This document shows, in pieces, positions 54,016 to 62,714 of a stretch of DNA of 64,000 nucleotides. The notes beneath the pieces are model-generated. The model searched no databases and was not told the origin of the DNA. It was given only the letters and a program-made list of their open reading frames with translations. Source of the stretch: Histomonas meleagridis (lineage: Eukaryota; Parabasalia; Tritrichomonadida; Dientamoebidae); NCBI GenBank assembly GCA_020186115.1, contig WSYJ01000060.1, forward strand, positions 682,001-746,000, read 5' to 3'. Every line of letters begins with the position of its first letter. The first letter of the stretch is position 1. Both the position numbers and the translations under genes were made by a program.

Positions 54016-56346
54016 ATGATTTTTTTCCTTTTTTTAACATGCATCCAATCTGAAGGAAAAAGTAATAATATTGAATATATCGACGAAGGTCTTAGAGGTC
54101 GTGTGGAGCATGTTTTTTCAGAAGAACAACTAAATCAATTACAGAATACATCAGAAGCACATGAATATCAAACAGAAATTACACGTTTGATGAATATCCT
54201 TGTTGACAATCTTTACCAAAACAAAGACATTTTCTTAAGAGAAATGATTTCAAATGCAAACGATGCATTAGATAAAATACGTTTTTCTGCTCTTCGGAAT
54301 CAATCAGTTCTTGATGGCGGACCAAAGGAACTACAGATTCTTATAGATATTGATGAGGAAAGTAAAACTTTATCAATTACTGATACAGGAATCGGTATGA
54401 CGAAAAAGGACTTAATTGAAAAATTAGGAACAATTGCAAAGTCTGGAACTAATGATTTCCAAAAACTTCTTCAAAGTGGAGATGCAACATTAATTGGTCA
54501 ATTCGGAGTTGGTTTTTATTCAGCATTTCTTGTTGCAGACAAAGTCACTGTTATTACTAAGCACAACAACGAACCCAAACAACTTGTTTGGATTGGCGAT
54601 GTTTCATCACAATATACAATTAGTGAAGATCCACGTGGTAATACTCTTGGCCGTGGCACGCAGATTATTCTTCATCTTAAAGAGAACTCATATAGCTATC
54701 TTGATCGAGATCGATTGATATCAATAATTCGACATTATTCCATGTTTGTCGATTTTCCTGTCAAAATTTGGCACTACCATCAAGTGTATACCGAAGAAGG
54801 TGAGATTGAAGAAGATGATATTGATGTATCTGAGGGCGACGATATTTTCAAAGGTGACGATGTAACCGAAGAATCAGACTCCACTGAATACGTCACGTTT
54901 GAAGACGGCCAGAAGGAGAAGAAAGGCATCAAAAAGAACGTTTGGCAGTGGGAGCTCGTTAATAACCGTAAACCGCTATGGCTTCGTGATCCTGACGATG
55001 TTCCCGAGTCGGATTATTCCGATTTTTACCAAGCATATTTCAAAGAGAGTTCTCCGCCTCTCCATCATATTCATTTTAAAGCAGAAGGAGGACGTCTAAC
55101 GTTTAGTGCACTTTTATTCATTCCATCAACTGCACCTCCTGCCGATCAATCGATGGAACGTATTACCAAAAATGTTCGCCTTTATGTTCGGCGTGTGTTG
55201 GTACAAGATGAATGGGGTGATGAACTTCTTCCAGATTATTTACATTTTATCAAAGGGATAATTGATAGTTCTGACCTCACATTAAATGTTGATCGAGATC
55301 GACTATCAAAGATGAATACACTTAAACTTATTAAGAGAAGGGTTACATCAAAGGTTTTATCAACTCTTCGACATTTGTTTCAATTTGAACCAGGAGTATA
55401 TTATACCTTTTATAAGAATTTTGCTGGAAATCTTAAGTATGGAGTTATTGAAGATTCAACAAATAAAAGAGCATTATCAAAATTGCTCATGTTCTATACA
55501 AGTTATTCACCTAATGATCTAACAACACTTGATGATTATGTCCAACGAATGAAGAAAGGACAAAAGAAAATTTATTATATTGGTTCAAGTACCCGTGAAT
55601 CAGCAGCAGTCTCTCCTTATCTTGAAGATTTATACAGTAGAGGCATTGAAGTAATCTTTGCTATTGAGCCCATTGATTTATATTGCTTAGATAGGATGGA
55701 AGAATACGAAGGCTTCCAGCTCGAAAACCCTGAGCAAGAAAGCAACAAGAAACACGGCCATACAACCGACATGTCAAACTTTAACATCACTCAAAAAGAC
55801 TTTCAAACGATTTCGAGGTGGTTCAAAAAGACGATAGGAAACCGTTTAGAAAAAGTGGCAATATCAACACGATTAAAGTCTACACCTGCTATAGCTACTT
55901 GTACTAATTGGGGTTATACGGCAAGCCATGAAAGATTAATTAGGGCTCAGACAGTACATGACCACAAGTTAACAGATAGTATTTCAATGAATCGAAAAAT
56001 ATTGGAATTAAATCCAGAACATCCAACAGTTTTGGAGATGTTTGAACGAATAAAGAAGAACCCGGATGATAAGGACTTAAAAGAAGATGCTTTGTTGTTG
56101 TTCGATACTGCATTAATCGCTGGCGGATTTACTGTAGACGGAATCATGAATTATACCAAAAAGGTCTTTAGGATGTTGGGGAAGTCGCATGGATTGTTGG
56201 ACGAGATTGATGAGTTTGAAACTAAAAATGCAGTATATTATACGACCATGGACGATGAGATTAAAGCCGGGAAAGAGTTTGAAACTAAAAACGAGAACAA
56301 GAAAGCGGATAAAGGAAAAGATAAGCCGAACTCTATGGAACTGTAA
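54016..56346 (+). CDS. HSP90 chaperone, ER type (GRP94/endoplasmin-like)
   Basis: The 776-residue protein starts with a hydrophobic signal (MIFFLFLTCIQSEG) and then the HSP90 ATPase domain: NKDIFLREMISNANDALDKI, DTGIGMTKKDL, GTNDFQKLL, IGQFGVGFYSAFLVAD. The charged linker is acidic (about 260-305), and the middle domain has PLWLRDPDDV and VRLYVRRVLV. The C-terminal dimer domain ends near residue 745 with a Lys-rich tail ending SMEL. An ER isoform is inferred from the signal and acidic linker; a KDEL-type end is replaced by MEL. A frame shifted by one base continues past the stop with a transmembrane segment. ACCGTTTA lies 3 nt before the ATG. The start Met at 54016 is the only one giving a signal peptide. 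Confidence 0.88.
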   Translation: MIFFLFLTCIQSEGKSNNIEYIDEGLRGRVEHVFSEEQLNQLQNTSEAHEYQTEITRLMNILVDNLYQNKDIFLREMISNANDALDKIRFSALRNQSVLDGGPKELQILIDIDEESKTLSITDTGIGMTKKDLIEKLGTIAKSGTNDFQKLLQSGDATLIGQFGVGFYSAFLVADKVTVITKHNNEPKQLVWIGDVSSQYTISEDPRGNTLGRGTQIILHLKENSYSYLDRDRLISIIRHYSMFVDFPVKIWHYHQVYTEEGEIEEDDIDVSEGDDIFKGDDVTEESDSTEYVTFEDGQKEKKGIKKNVWQWELVNNRKPLWLRDPDDVPESDYSDFYQAYFKESSPPLHHIHFKAEGGRLTFSALLFIPSTAPPADQSMERITKNVRLYVRRVLVQDEWGDELLPDYLHFIKGIIDSSDLTLNVDRDRLSKMNTLKLIKRRVTSKVLSTLRHLFQFEPGVYYTFYKNFAGNLKYGVIEDSTNKRALSKLLMFYTSYSPNDLTTLDDYVQRMKKGQKKIYYIGSSTRESAAVSPYLEDLYSRGIEVIFAIEPIDLYCLDRMEEYEGFQLENPEQESNKKHGHTTDMSNFNITQKDFQTISRWFKKTIGNRLEKVAISTRLKSTPAIATCTNWGYTASHERLIRAQTVHDHKLTDSISMNRKILELNPEHPTVLEMFERIKKNPDDKDLKEDALLLFDTALIAGGFTVDGIMNYTKKVFRMLGKSHGLLDEIDEFETKNAVYYTTMDDEIKAGKEFETKNENKKADKGKDKPNSMEL

Positions 56347-56533
56347 GAATTATAAACAGATAATTATTTTTTCGAAATCAATTATTTCAACATATGCAAA
56401 CACAGCTTTGTTTGTCTTAATATTTATAGTTTTTGCTTTCTTTTGTAAAAGTTATTTTAATCATAAAAATGTTAATCATCCGTATTGGAAAAGAAAACTT
56501 GATGACACCAAAGTAAATGTTCTTGTAACATAA
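56347..56533 (+). other. Shifted-frame continuation with transmembrane tail after HSP90
   Basis: In the frame one base ahead of HSP90 there is no stop from 56189 to 56533. Beyond the HSP90 stop it encodes YANTALFVLIFIVFAFFCKS and a charged tail ending VNVLVT. It has no ATG of its own in the tail. It could be chance, a frame error at the HSP90 end, or a second C-terminus that anchors the chaperone in the ER membrane. Confidence 0.3.
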
Positions 56534-56853
56534 AAAAAAATAATATTTTTGCGAATTAATATAGAGGAAATAATATAATTTTCATTGAAAACAGAATGAT
56601 TTAACTCGATTTGTTATAAAAAAAAATCATATCACTAAAATAAAATTAAAATATTATTTTATCTATATCATATTTTTTTTTAATAAATTCGATAAATAAA
56701 TAATTTTCCAGATCATAGATAATATAAATATATAAAAAAAACAATATTATAACACTTTTTTATTTCAGACTTTGAGATTCAGGGAATTGATGTTGATTAT
56801 AAATTAATGTTTATCTCATTATAAATAGGATGTATCAAGATATGACCAAATTA

Positions 56854-56858
<5 letters not shown>

Positions 56859-56928
<70 letters not shown>
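56859..56928. repeat. (AT)n microsatellite, 35 units
   Basis: An uninterrupted run of 70 bp of alternating TA lies about 130 bp before an ankyrin gene. It is likely length-variable. Confidence 0.95.
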
Positions 56929-56932
<4 letters not shown>

Positions 56933-57056
56933 TTACTTTATAAAAATATTAATATTTTTATATCAACTATTACCAGTCTGGAGATCATATATTGAAAAAG
57001 AAAACAAAGATAATAAAAAATGCCGAAAATAAAAGTGTCAAATATATTGAAAACCA

Positions 57057-58066
57057 GATGCTTCCTCAACACCAAAAAGAATTTGTATCATTTATTAAAT
57101 GGCAAATCGGACAAAAAATATTTGATATTAATGGTAAATACGTTTTTCATGAATATTGAATGTTTAATAATTTTTTTTGGAATTAATATAAAATTAATGA
57201 AACAGCACTTCATTGGGCAACACGCCAAGGTCATTCTGAAGTTACAAAAGTTCTTCTTGAACAAGAAGGAATTGATATTAATGCTAAAGATATTTATTTG
57301 TTTTATTTAGAATTTATTTTAATAATTTTATATTTCAAAATAATATTTGAAAATTATTTAAATTATTTTGGACAGCACTTATGTTTGCATCTAGAAATGG
57401 TCATACAGAAATCGTTAAATTACTTCTAGAACAAAAAGGAATTGATATTAATGCTAAAGATATTTATTTGTTTTATTTATAATTTATTATAATAATTTAA
57501 TATTTCAAAATAATATTTGGAAATTATATAAATTATTTTACACAGCACTTATTAAAGCATCTTGGTTTGGTCATGCAGAAACAGTTAAATTACTTCTAGA
57601 ACAAAAAGGAATTGATATTAATGCTAAAGATATTTATTTGTTTTATATAAAATTTATTTCAATAATTTTAAATTTCAAAATAATATTCGAAAATTATTTA
57701 AATTATTTTGGACAGCACTTATGTTTGCATCTAGAAATGGTCATACAGAAATCGTTCAATTACTTCTAGAACAAAAAGGAATTGATATTAATGCTAAAGA
57801 TATTTATTTGTTTTATATAAAATTTATTTTAATAATTTTATATTTCAAAATAATATTTGGAAATTATTTAAATTATTTAAAACAGCACTTATTAGAGCAT
57901 CTGAAAATGGTCATACAGAAATAGATAAATTACTTCTTGAACAAGAGAATATTGATATCGATACTAAAAATATTAATTTGTTTTGTTTCAAGTATTTTCA
58001 AATAATATGATATTTCATATAAACATTTGGAATTACTTTCAAAATATATTGAAAGTGATAATATAA
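57057..58066 (+). CDS. Short ankyrin protein with spacer-interrupted repeats
   Basis: A short first exon-like segment from the ATG at 57057 encodes MLPQHQKEFVSFIKWQIGQK and ends FDIN at 57132. A 69-nt spacer follows. Five ankyrin repeats come next at 57202-57291, 57372-57461, 57542-57631, 57712-57801 and 57882-57971, all exactly 90 nt and open (for example TALMFASRNGHTEIVKLLLE). Four spacers of exactly 80 nt separate them; a sixth spacer (57972-58051) ends 20 nt after TGGA and is followed by KVII and a stop. Internal repeats are nearly identical, so this is a recent expansion. The layout (short first exon, then ankyrins) matches the minus-strand gene at 62248. If the spacers are real introns this is a complete small gene of about 190 residues. 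It may instead be a fragment next to the microsatellite. Confidence 0.55.
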
Positions 58067-58518
58067 TGTGCGGTACCCTTCGAACAGTAGTAAACTTTTA
58101 GATAGAATTTTCGTGGTTATAAATCTTTTTAATCAATAATTGATAAACTTATTAATATATTTTAATAACTGAAAAAATTGCATATATTTTACTATAAAGA
58201 GCTAGCTATAGGAAATTTTGTAATAAACAGACAAAAGAATTTTATCTTTGGTTAAGTGATCTATAAATTACAATATTTTAAACATGATAGTGAAGGTGAT
58301 GTCAATGATATGATTTAAAAAAATTGAATTTAATACTGAAGCAATTGTCACTAGAACTTCATCAAATCATAAAATGAAGAAAAAATATTGGAAACAAAGA
58401 AAAAAAGAAATAAAGAAGATGAAGACAATGAATTTGAAGAATTGATGAATACAGATATGACAAAACATAATGTACAGAAATTTGTTCTTAGCCTCAAAAT
58501 ATTAATGTTATGAATTGT
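58067..58518. other. Intergenic; possible relic of an acidic C-terminus
   Basis: A 45-codon open stretch ending at 58513 reads KKKRNKEDEDNEFEELMNT and VQKFVLSLKIL. It lacks a convincing start and may be the leftover 3' end of an ankyrin gene. Low support. Confidence 0.25.
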
Positions 58519-59175
58519 TTATCCAATTTTGTCATATTCAGTTGTGGTATTGATTGGTTCTTTTTGACCGTCAGCGCCGCTAGAAGCGCCGCCCTTCATA
58601 GCAATTATCAAACCAATGCAGGCAGAGATGATTCCACCAATGAACCATGCAGCAACTGAAATAGAAATTCTTCTGCCAATTGAACTAGTTGATACGCAAA
58701 CAAGAAGTGCTGCAATGAAAGATGTGATGAGATTTGATGTGATGTAAAGGATTGCTTCGTTAACTTTGTCAATTGATGCTGATTCAAGAACTGATGCTGC
58801 AAACAAATTTGTTAAATATGGCCAAAACACACAAACAGCTAACTCGATTCCAGCAACTATGATGAAGTAGACCACAGTTCTGTTTAAGTAATGTCCTATA
58901 AGGTGGAAATTTTTCGGAACAGAAATAGCAACAATGCCTGCAAAAATTGCAGTAGAGGCTGCTATAATATATACCGTGCGACTCTTTGGATTGTCGTTGT
59001 GGAAGAATGCTAAGAATAAACAAAGTCCTGCTAAAACAAGTAAAATAATTAAAATAATTATGCCATCTGCAATGCCTTTAATGAGAAATACTGCTAAAAA
59101 GGTAGAAATAAAAGTGGTGACGAAACCAAGTCCAAGCAGCACCAACGTAATTGAAAGAAGGGAACGGATTTCCAT
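58519..59175 (-). CDS. Four-to-six-helix membrane protein, tetraspan-like, function unknown
   Basis: From the ATG at 59175 the 218-residue protein has about six hydrophobic segments: LLSITLVLLGLGFVTTF, IIILIILLVLAGLCLFLAFF, VYIIAASTAIFAGIVAI, VVYFIIVAGIELAVCVFW, LITSFIAALLVCVS and WFIGGIISACIGLIIAM, then a short polar tail NTTTEYDKIG. No family is certain; trichomonad tetraspan or MARVEL-like surface proteins are possible. The same frame extends upstream to a TTG at 59265, while an ATG at 59269, close to the promoter motif at 59281, is out of frame. So either the leader contains a small upstream frame or there is a one-base error. It lies between two ankyrin genes. Confidence 0.75.
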   Translation of the reverse strand: MEIRSLLSITLVLLGLGFVTTFISTFLAVFLIKGIADGIIILIILLVLAGLCLFLAFFHNDNPKSRTVYIIAASTAIFAGIVAISVPKNFHLIGHYLNRTVVYFIIVAGIELAVCVFWPYLTNLFAASVLESASIDKVNEAILYITSNLITSFIAALLVCVSTSSIGRRISISVAAWFIGGIISACIGLIIAMKGGASSGADGQKEPINTTTEYDKIG

Positions 59176-59280
59176 TTTTTCGATTTGGGTTAAACTGTTT
59201 GAAAGCGTCAATTCAAAGGGCGCATCGTTTCTGTCAAATTTGACATATATCGATAGGACAGTCAAACATTTTTGAGGTTA

Positions 59281-59290
59281 TTAAACGGTC
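59281..59290 (-). promoter_or_regulatory. GACCGTTTAA motif before the membrane-protein gene
   Basis: On the minus strand the full CGACCGTTTAATAACC precedes ATGs at 59269 (12 nt) and 59175 (about 105 nt). It is the same motif as before SF3a60. Confidence 0.5.
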
Positions 59291-59925
59291 GATTTAGTCA
59301 GTAAGGGGGTCCAACACCTTTAATGTTGCACTTCTTTGGTCTGTTCTAGGAAATAATAATAAGAAAAATATATTTGATAACAAGTTTTTCTGTTCCAATT
59401 TTTTAGGTCTTTTCTATGCTTTTTGATCGTATTTTCTTTCATTATAAACATTTTATCTCCAAATCAAATTATAATTTAATAAAATAATATCGTTGTATCA
59501 ATTGTGATTATTATGTAGTTCATTATATTTCGAAATCAATATTCATAATTTTTTGATTTTAAAATGAATAGGACTCAATATTAATCGAATATAAATCAAA
59601 ATTAATAAAAAATTAAAATATACCATATAATCTTAAAAAATGTAATAGAGAGATTTTTAAACTTTTTAATTTAAAAGTTAAATTGATTATCTATCATGAT
59701 AAAAAAATTAGAATTAAAATCAAAATAATTTAGTATTTAGCATAGAGCATTAATAATTATAAATATATTTTGGGTTTACAAATTAAGTTTATAAATGTGT
59801 ATAAATTTATTATTAACAAAACAATATTTTTATGGTGGCAACAGTTTGGAGTACAACTTTAATAACTCGTTATCTGTGGTATAATACATCACAATATATA
59901 AAAACAATATTTTTTAAAAAATATT
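59291..59925. other. Intergenic, 630 bp
   Basis: Very AT-rich gap between the membrane-protein gene and the 3' end of the ankyrin-TM gene. Nothing recognised. Confidence 0.4.
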
Positions 59926-62248
59926 TTACTTTTTGTTCAAACTTAAGAAGAAAAATGTGTTTTGGCAAATTAGTACTAAAATTATTATTGCAAATAATAA
60001 TTTCGATGATACTTTTCTTGAACATGTTTTGATTCCATCTGTTTGTATACATTTATCTCCTGTTTGAACACATTTATCATCTGTTTCTATGCTTTTATCA
60101 TCTTTTATGACAGCAGAAATGTTTTTTTCATCATCATAAAAAAATTTCTCTTTTCTCATTTCTATTGGATTCTGAATGTTTCTTTTTGCTTCGGAAAATG
60201 ATAAATTATTATTTTCATTGAACTTATTTTGAAATAGTTTCATGACGTCATCTCTTTGCGTTCTATTTGAACTGAAACCATTGAACCCCATTGAATTTCC
60301 CGAATTTTTATTTGTTTTCTTACCAGAATTTTCAACAGCTCCTTTTTTGCGAAGGAGTTCAATTATTTCTGTATGACCATTTTCAGATGCTAATATAAGT
60401 GCTGTTTTAAATAATTTAAATAATTTCCAAATATTATTTTGAAATCCAAAATTATTAAAATAAATATAAAATAAAACAAATAAATATTTTTAGTATTAAT
60501 ATCAATTCCTTCTTGTTCAAGAAGTAATTGAACTATTTCTGTATGACCTTTTAAAGATGCCCACATAAGTGCTGTGTAAAATGTTTGAAGAAATTTCCAT
60601 TTATTATTTTGAAATATTAAATAATTAATATGTATTCTAAACATAAGAAAGTAATACTTTTCATATTGACATCAACTAATTTTCGTTCAAGGAATAATTT
60701 TACAATGTCAATATGATCATAATCACATGCAAGCATAAGTGCTGTTTGAAATAATTTTAATAATTTCCAAATATTATTTTGAAATCCAAAATTATTAAAA
60801 TAAATATAAAATAAAACAAATAAATATTTTTAGTATTAATATCAATTCCTTCTTGTTCAAGAAGTAATTGAACTATTTCTGTATGACCTTTTAAAGATGC
60901 CCACATAAGTGCTGTGTAAAATGTTTGAAGAAATTTCCATTTATTATTTTGAAATATTAAATAATTAATATGTATTCTAAACATAAGAAAGTAATACTTT
61001 TCATATTGACATCAACTAATTTTCGTTCAAGGAATAATTTTACAATGTCAATATGATCATAATCACATGCAAGCATAAGTGCTGTTTGAAATAATTTTAA
61101 TAATTTCCAAATATTATTTTGAAATCCAAAATTATTAAAATAAATTCCAAATAAAACAAATAAATATTTTTAGCATTAATATCAATTCCTTCTTGTTCAA
61201 GAAGTAATTGAACTATTTCTGTATGACCTTTTAAAGATGCCCACATAAGTGCTGTGTAAAATGTTTGAAGAAATTTCCATTTATTATTTTGAAATATTAA
61301 ATAATTAATATGTATTCTAAACATAAGAAAGTAATACTTTTCATATTGACATCAACTAATTTTCGTTCAAGGAATAATTTTACAATGTCAATATGATCAT
61401 AATCACATGCAAGCATAAGTGCTGTTTGAAATAATTTTAATAATTTCCAAATATTATTTTGAAATCCAAAATTATTAAAATAAATTCCAAATAAAACAAA
61501 TAAATATTTTTAGCATTAATATCAATTCCTTCTTGTTCAAGAAGTAATTTAACGATTTCTGTATAGCCATTTTGAGATGCATAAATAAGAGCTGTACAAA
61601 ATGTTTGAAGTAATTTCCATTTATTATTTTGAAATAGAAAATAGTTAATAAATTTTATAAATATAAGAAAGAAATACTTTTTATATTGACATCAACTAAT
61701 TTTCGTTCAAGGAATAATTTTACAATGTCAAATTGACCAAATTCACATGCAAGCATAAATGCTGTATCAAATGATTTGTATATTTTTTAATATTTTTGAA
61801 ATATAATTAAGTAATTTGAATAAATATCATATAAAACGAATAAATATTTCGAGCATTAACATCAATTCCTTTTTGTTCAAGAAGTAATTTAACTGTTTCT
61901 ATGTGACCATTTTCAGATGCGCGCATAAGTGCTGTATAAAATAATTTAAATAATTCCCAAATATTATTTTGAAATAAGAAATAAAACAAATAAATTCTAA
62001 ATAAAACAAATAAATATCTTTAGTATTAACATCAACTTTTTCTTGCTCTAGGAGTTGTTTTACAATATCTGTAATACCGTTTCCAGCTGCTTGTATAAGT
62101 GGAACTCGAAATTATTTAAGTAATTCCCAAATATTATAAAATATCAAAATCTTATAATAATTATCAAATAAAAGAAAACAATTTTTAGGTCATTGATATG
62201 GTTTCTTTTTTTCTCAATGAAAAGACTAGTTTCTAGTTGGTTTGACAT
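59926..62248 (-). CDS. Ankyrin protein with C-terminal membrane anchor, eleven spacers
   Basis: A complete-looking gene. ATG at 62248 opens a 22-codon first exon (MSNQLETSLFIEKKRNHIND). Eleven ankyrin segments follow, starting at 62105, 61935, 61765, 61595, 61425, 61255, 61085, 60915, 60745, 60575 and 60405, in a strict 170-nt period. The last ankyrin (TALILASENGHTEIIELLRK) runs on uninterrupted into a 130-residue tail ending with a transmembrane helix (LLFAIIILVLICQNTFFFLS) and LNKK. The first spacer is 77 nt; the other ten are 80. Every coding segment that I read is open, while the spacers carry stops. AACGGTTTTG lies 22 nt before the ATG. This combination of promoter, start, clean segments and a functional-looking tail argues against a pseudogene. 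As a tail-anchored ankyrin protein it would sit on a membrane facing the cytosol. Confidence 0.75.
60406..61425 (-). repeat. Three tandem copies of a 340-bp unit (two ankyrins plus two spacers)
   Basis: Copies 61086-61425, 60746-61085 and 60406-60745 are nearly identical, each made of ankyrin types ending VDVNMKS and GIDIN(A/T)KN with their 80-nt spacers. 340 equals 2 x (90+80). The duplication carried spacer and coding parts together. Confidence 0.9.
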
Positions 62249-62270
62249 TTTGAAAATGAAAATTCCTAAT

Positions 62271-62280
62271 CAAAACCGTT
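62271..62280 (-). promoter_or_regulatory. AACGGTTTTG motif before ankyrin-TM gene
   Basis: Minus-strand AACGG core, 22 nt before the ATG at 62248, consistent with the Myb-type motif before other genes. Confidence 0.45.
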
Positions 62281-62714
62281 CAATAAGTAGTCAATTTTCA
62301 GAAGTTTATGGTTAACTGCACCCACGAGCCAACCCATCCACAAACATAAATCAACCAATTTTGATGTTTTATTCGAGACCAAATAAGCTCATTAGTTATG
62401 GCGCCCACTTTGTCTACTGGTATACCTTTTGTCAAAATAATTTCGAATCTACAAGAACTCATAAATTTATTTATTATATTAATTGCTTTCTACAAATTTA
62501 CATAAATATATATTAATAATGTTCGTACGAACTGTATATATTAATACCCAAAACATGAACAAGTTCTCCAGGAAGTCGAATTTTCGTTTATTTTATCGTC
62601 CTACCAAAAGCCACATAAACCATGCAAAATCCACTTTTTCATTAACAAATAACAACAAAATTTATATTTACATATGATTAAAAAAAGGTTCCAGAAATTG
62701 TATTACAAAATTTA
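62281..62714. other. Intergenic, 430 bp
   Basis: No convincing gene. A 52-codon plus-strand frame (ATG at 62519) shows no family resemblance. Confidence 0.4.

Noticed and set aside
62483-62677. 64-codon plus-strand frame
   Set aside because: No recognised domain; composition like non-coding DNA.
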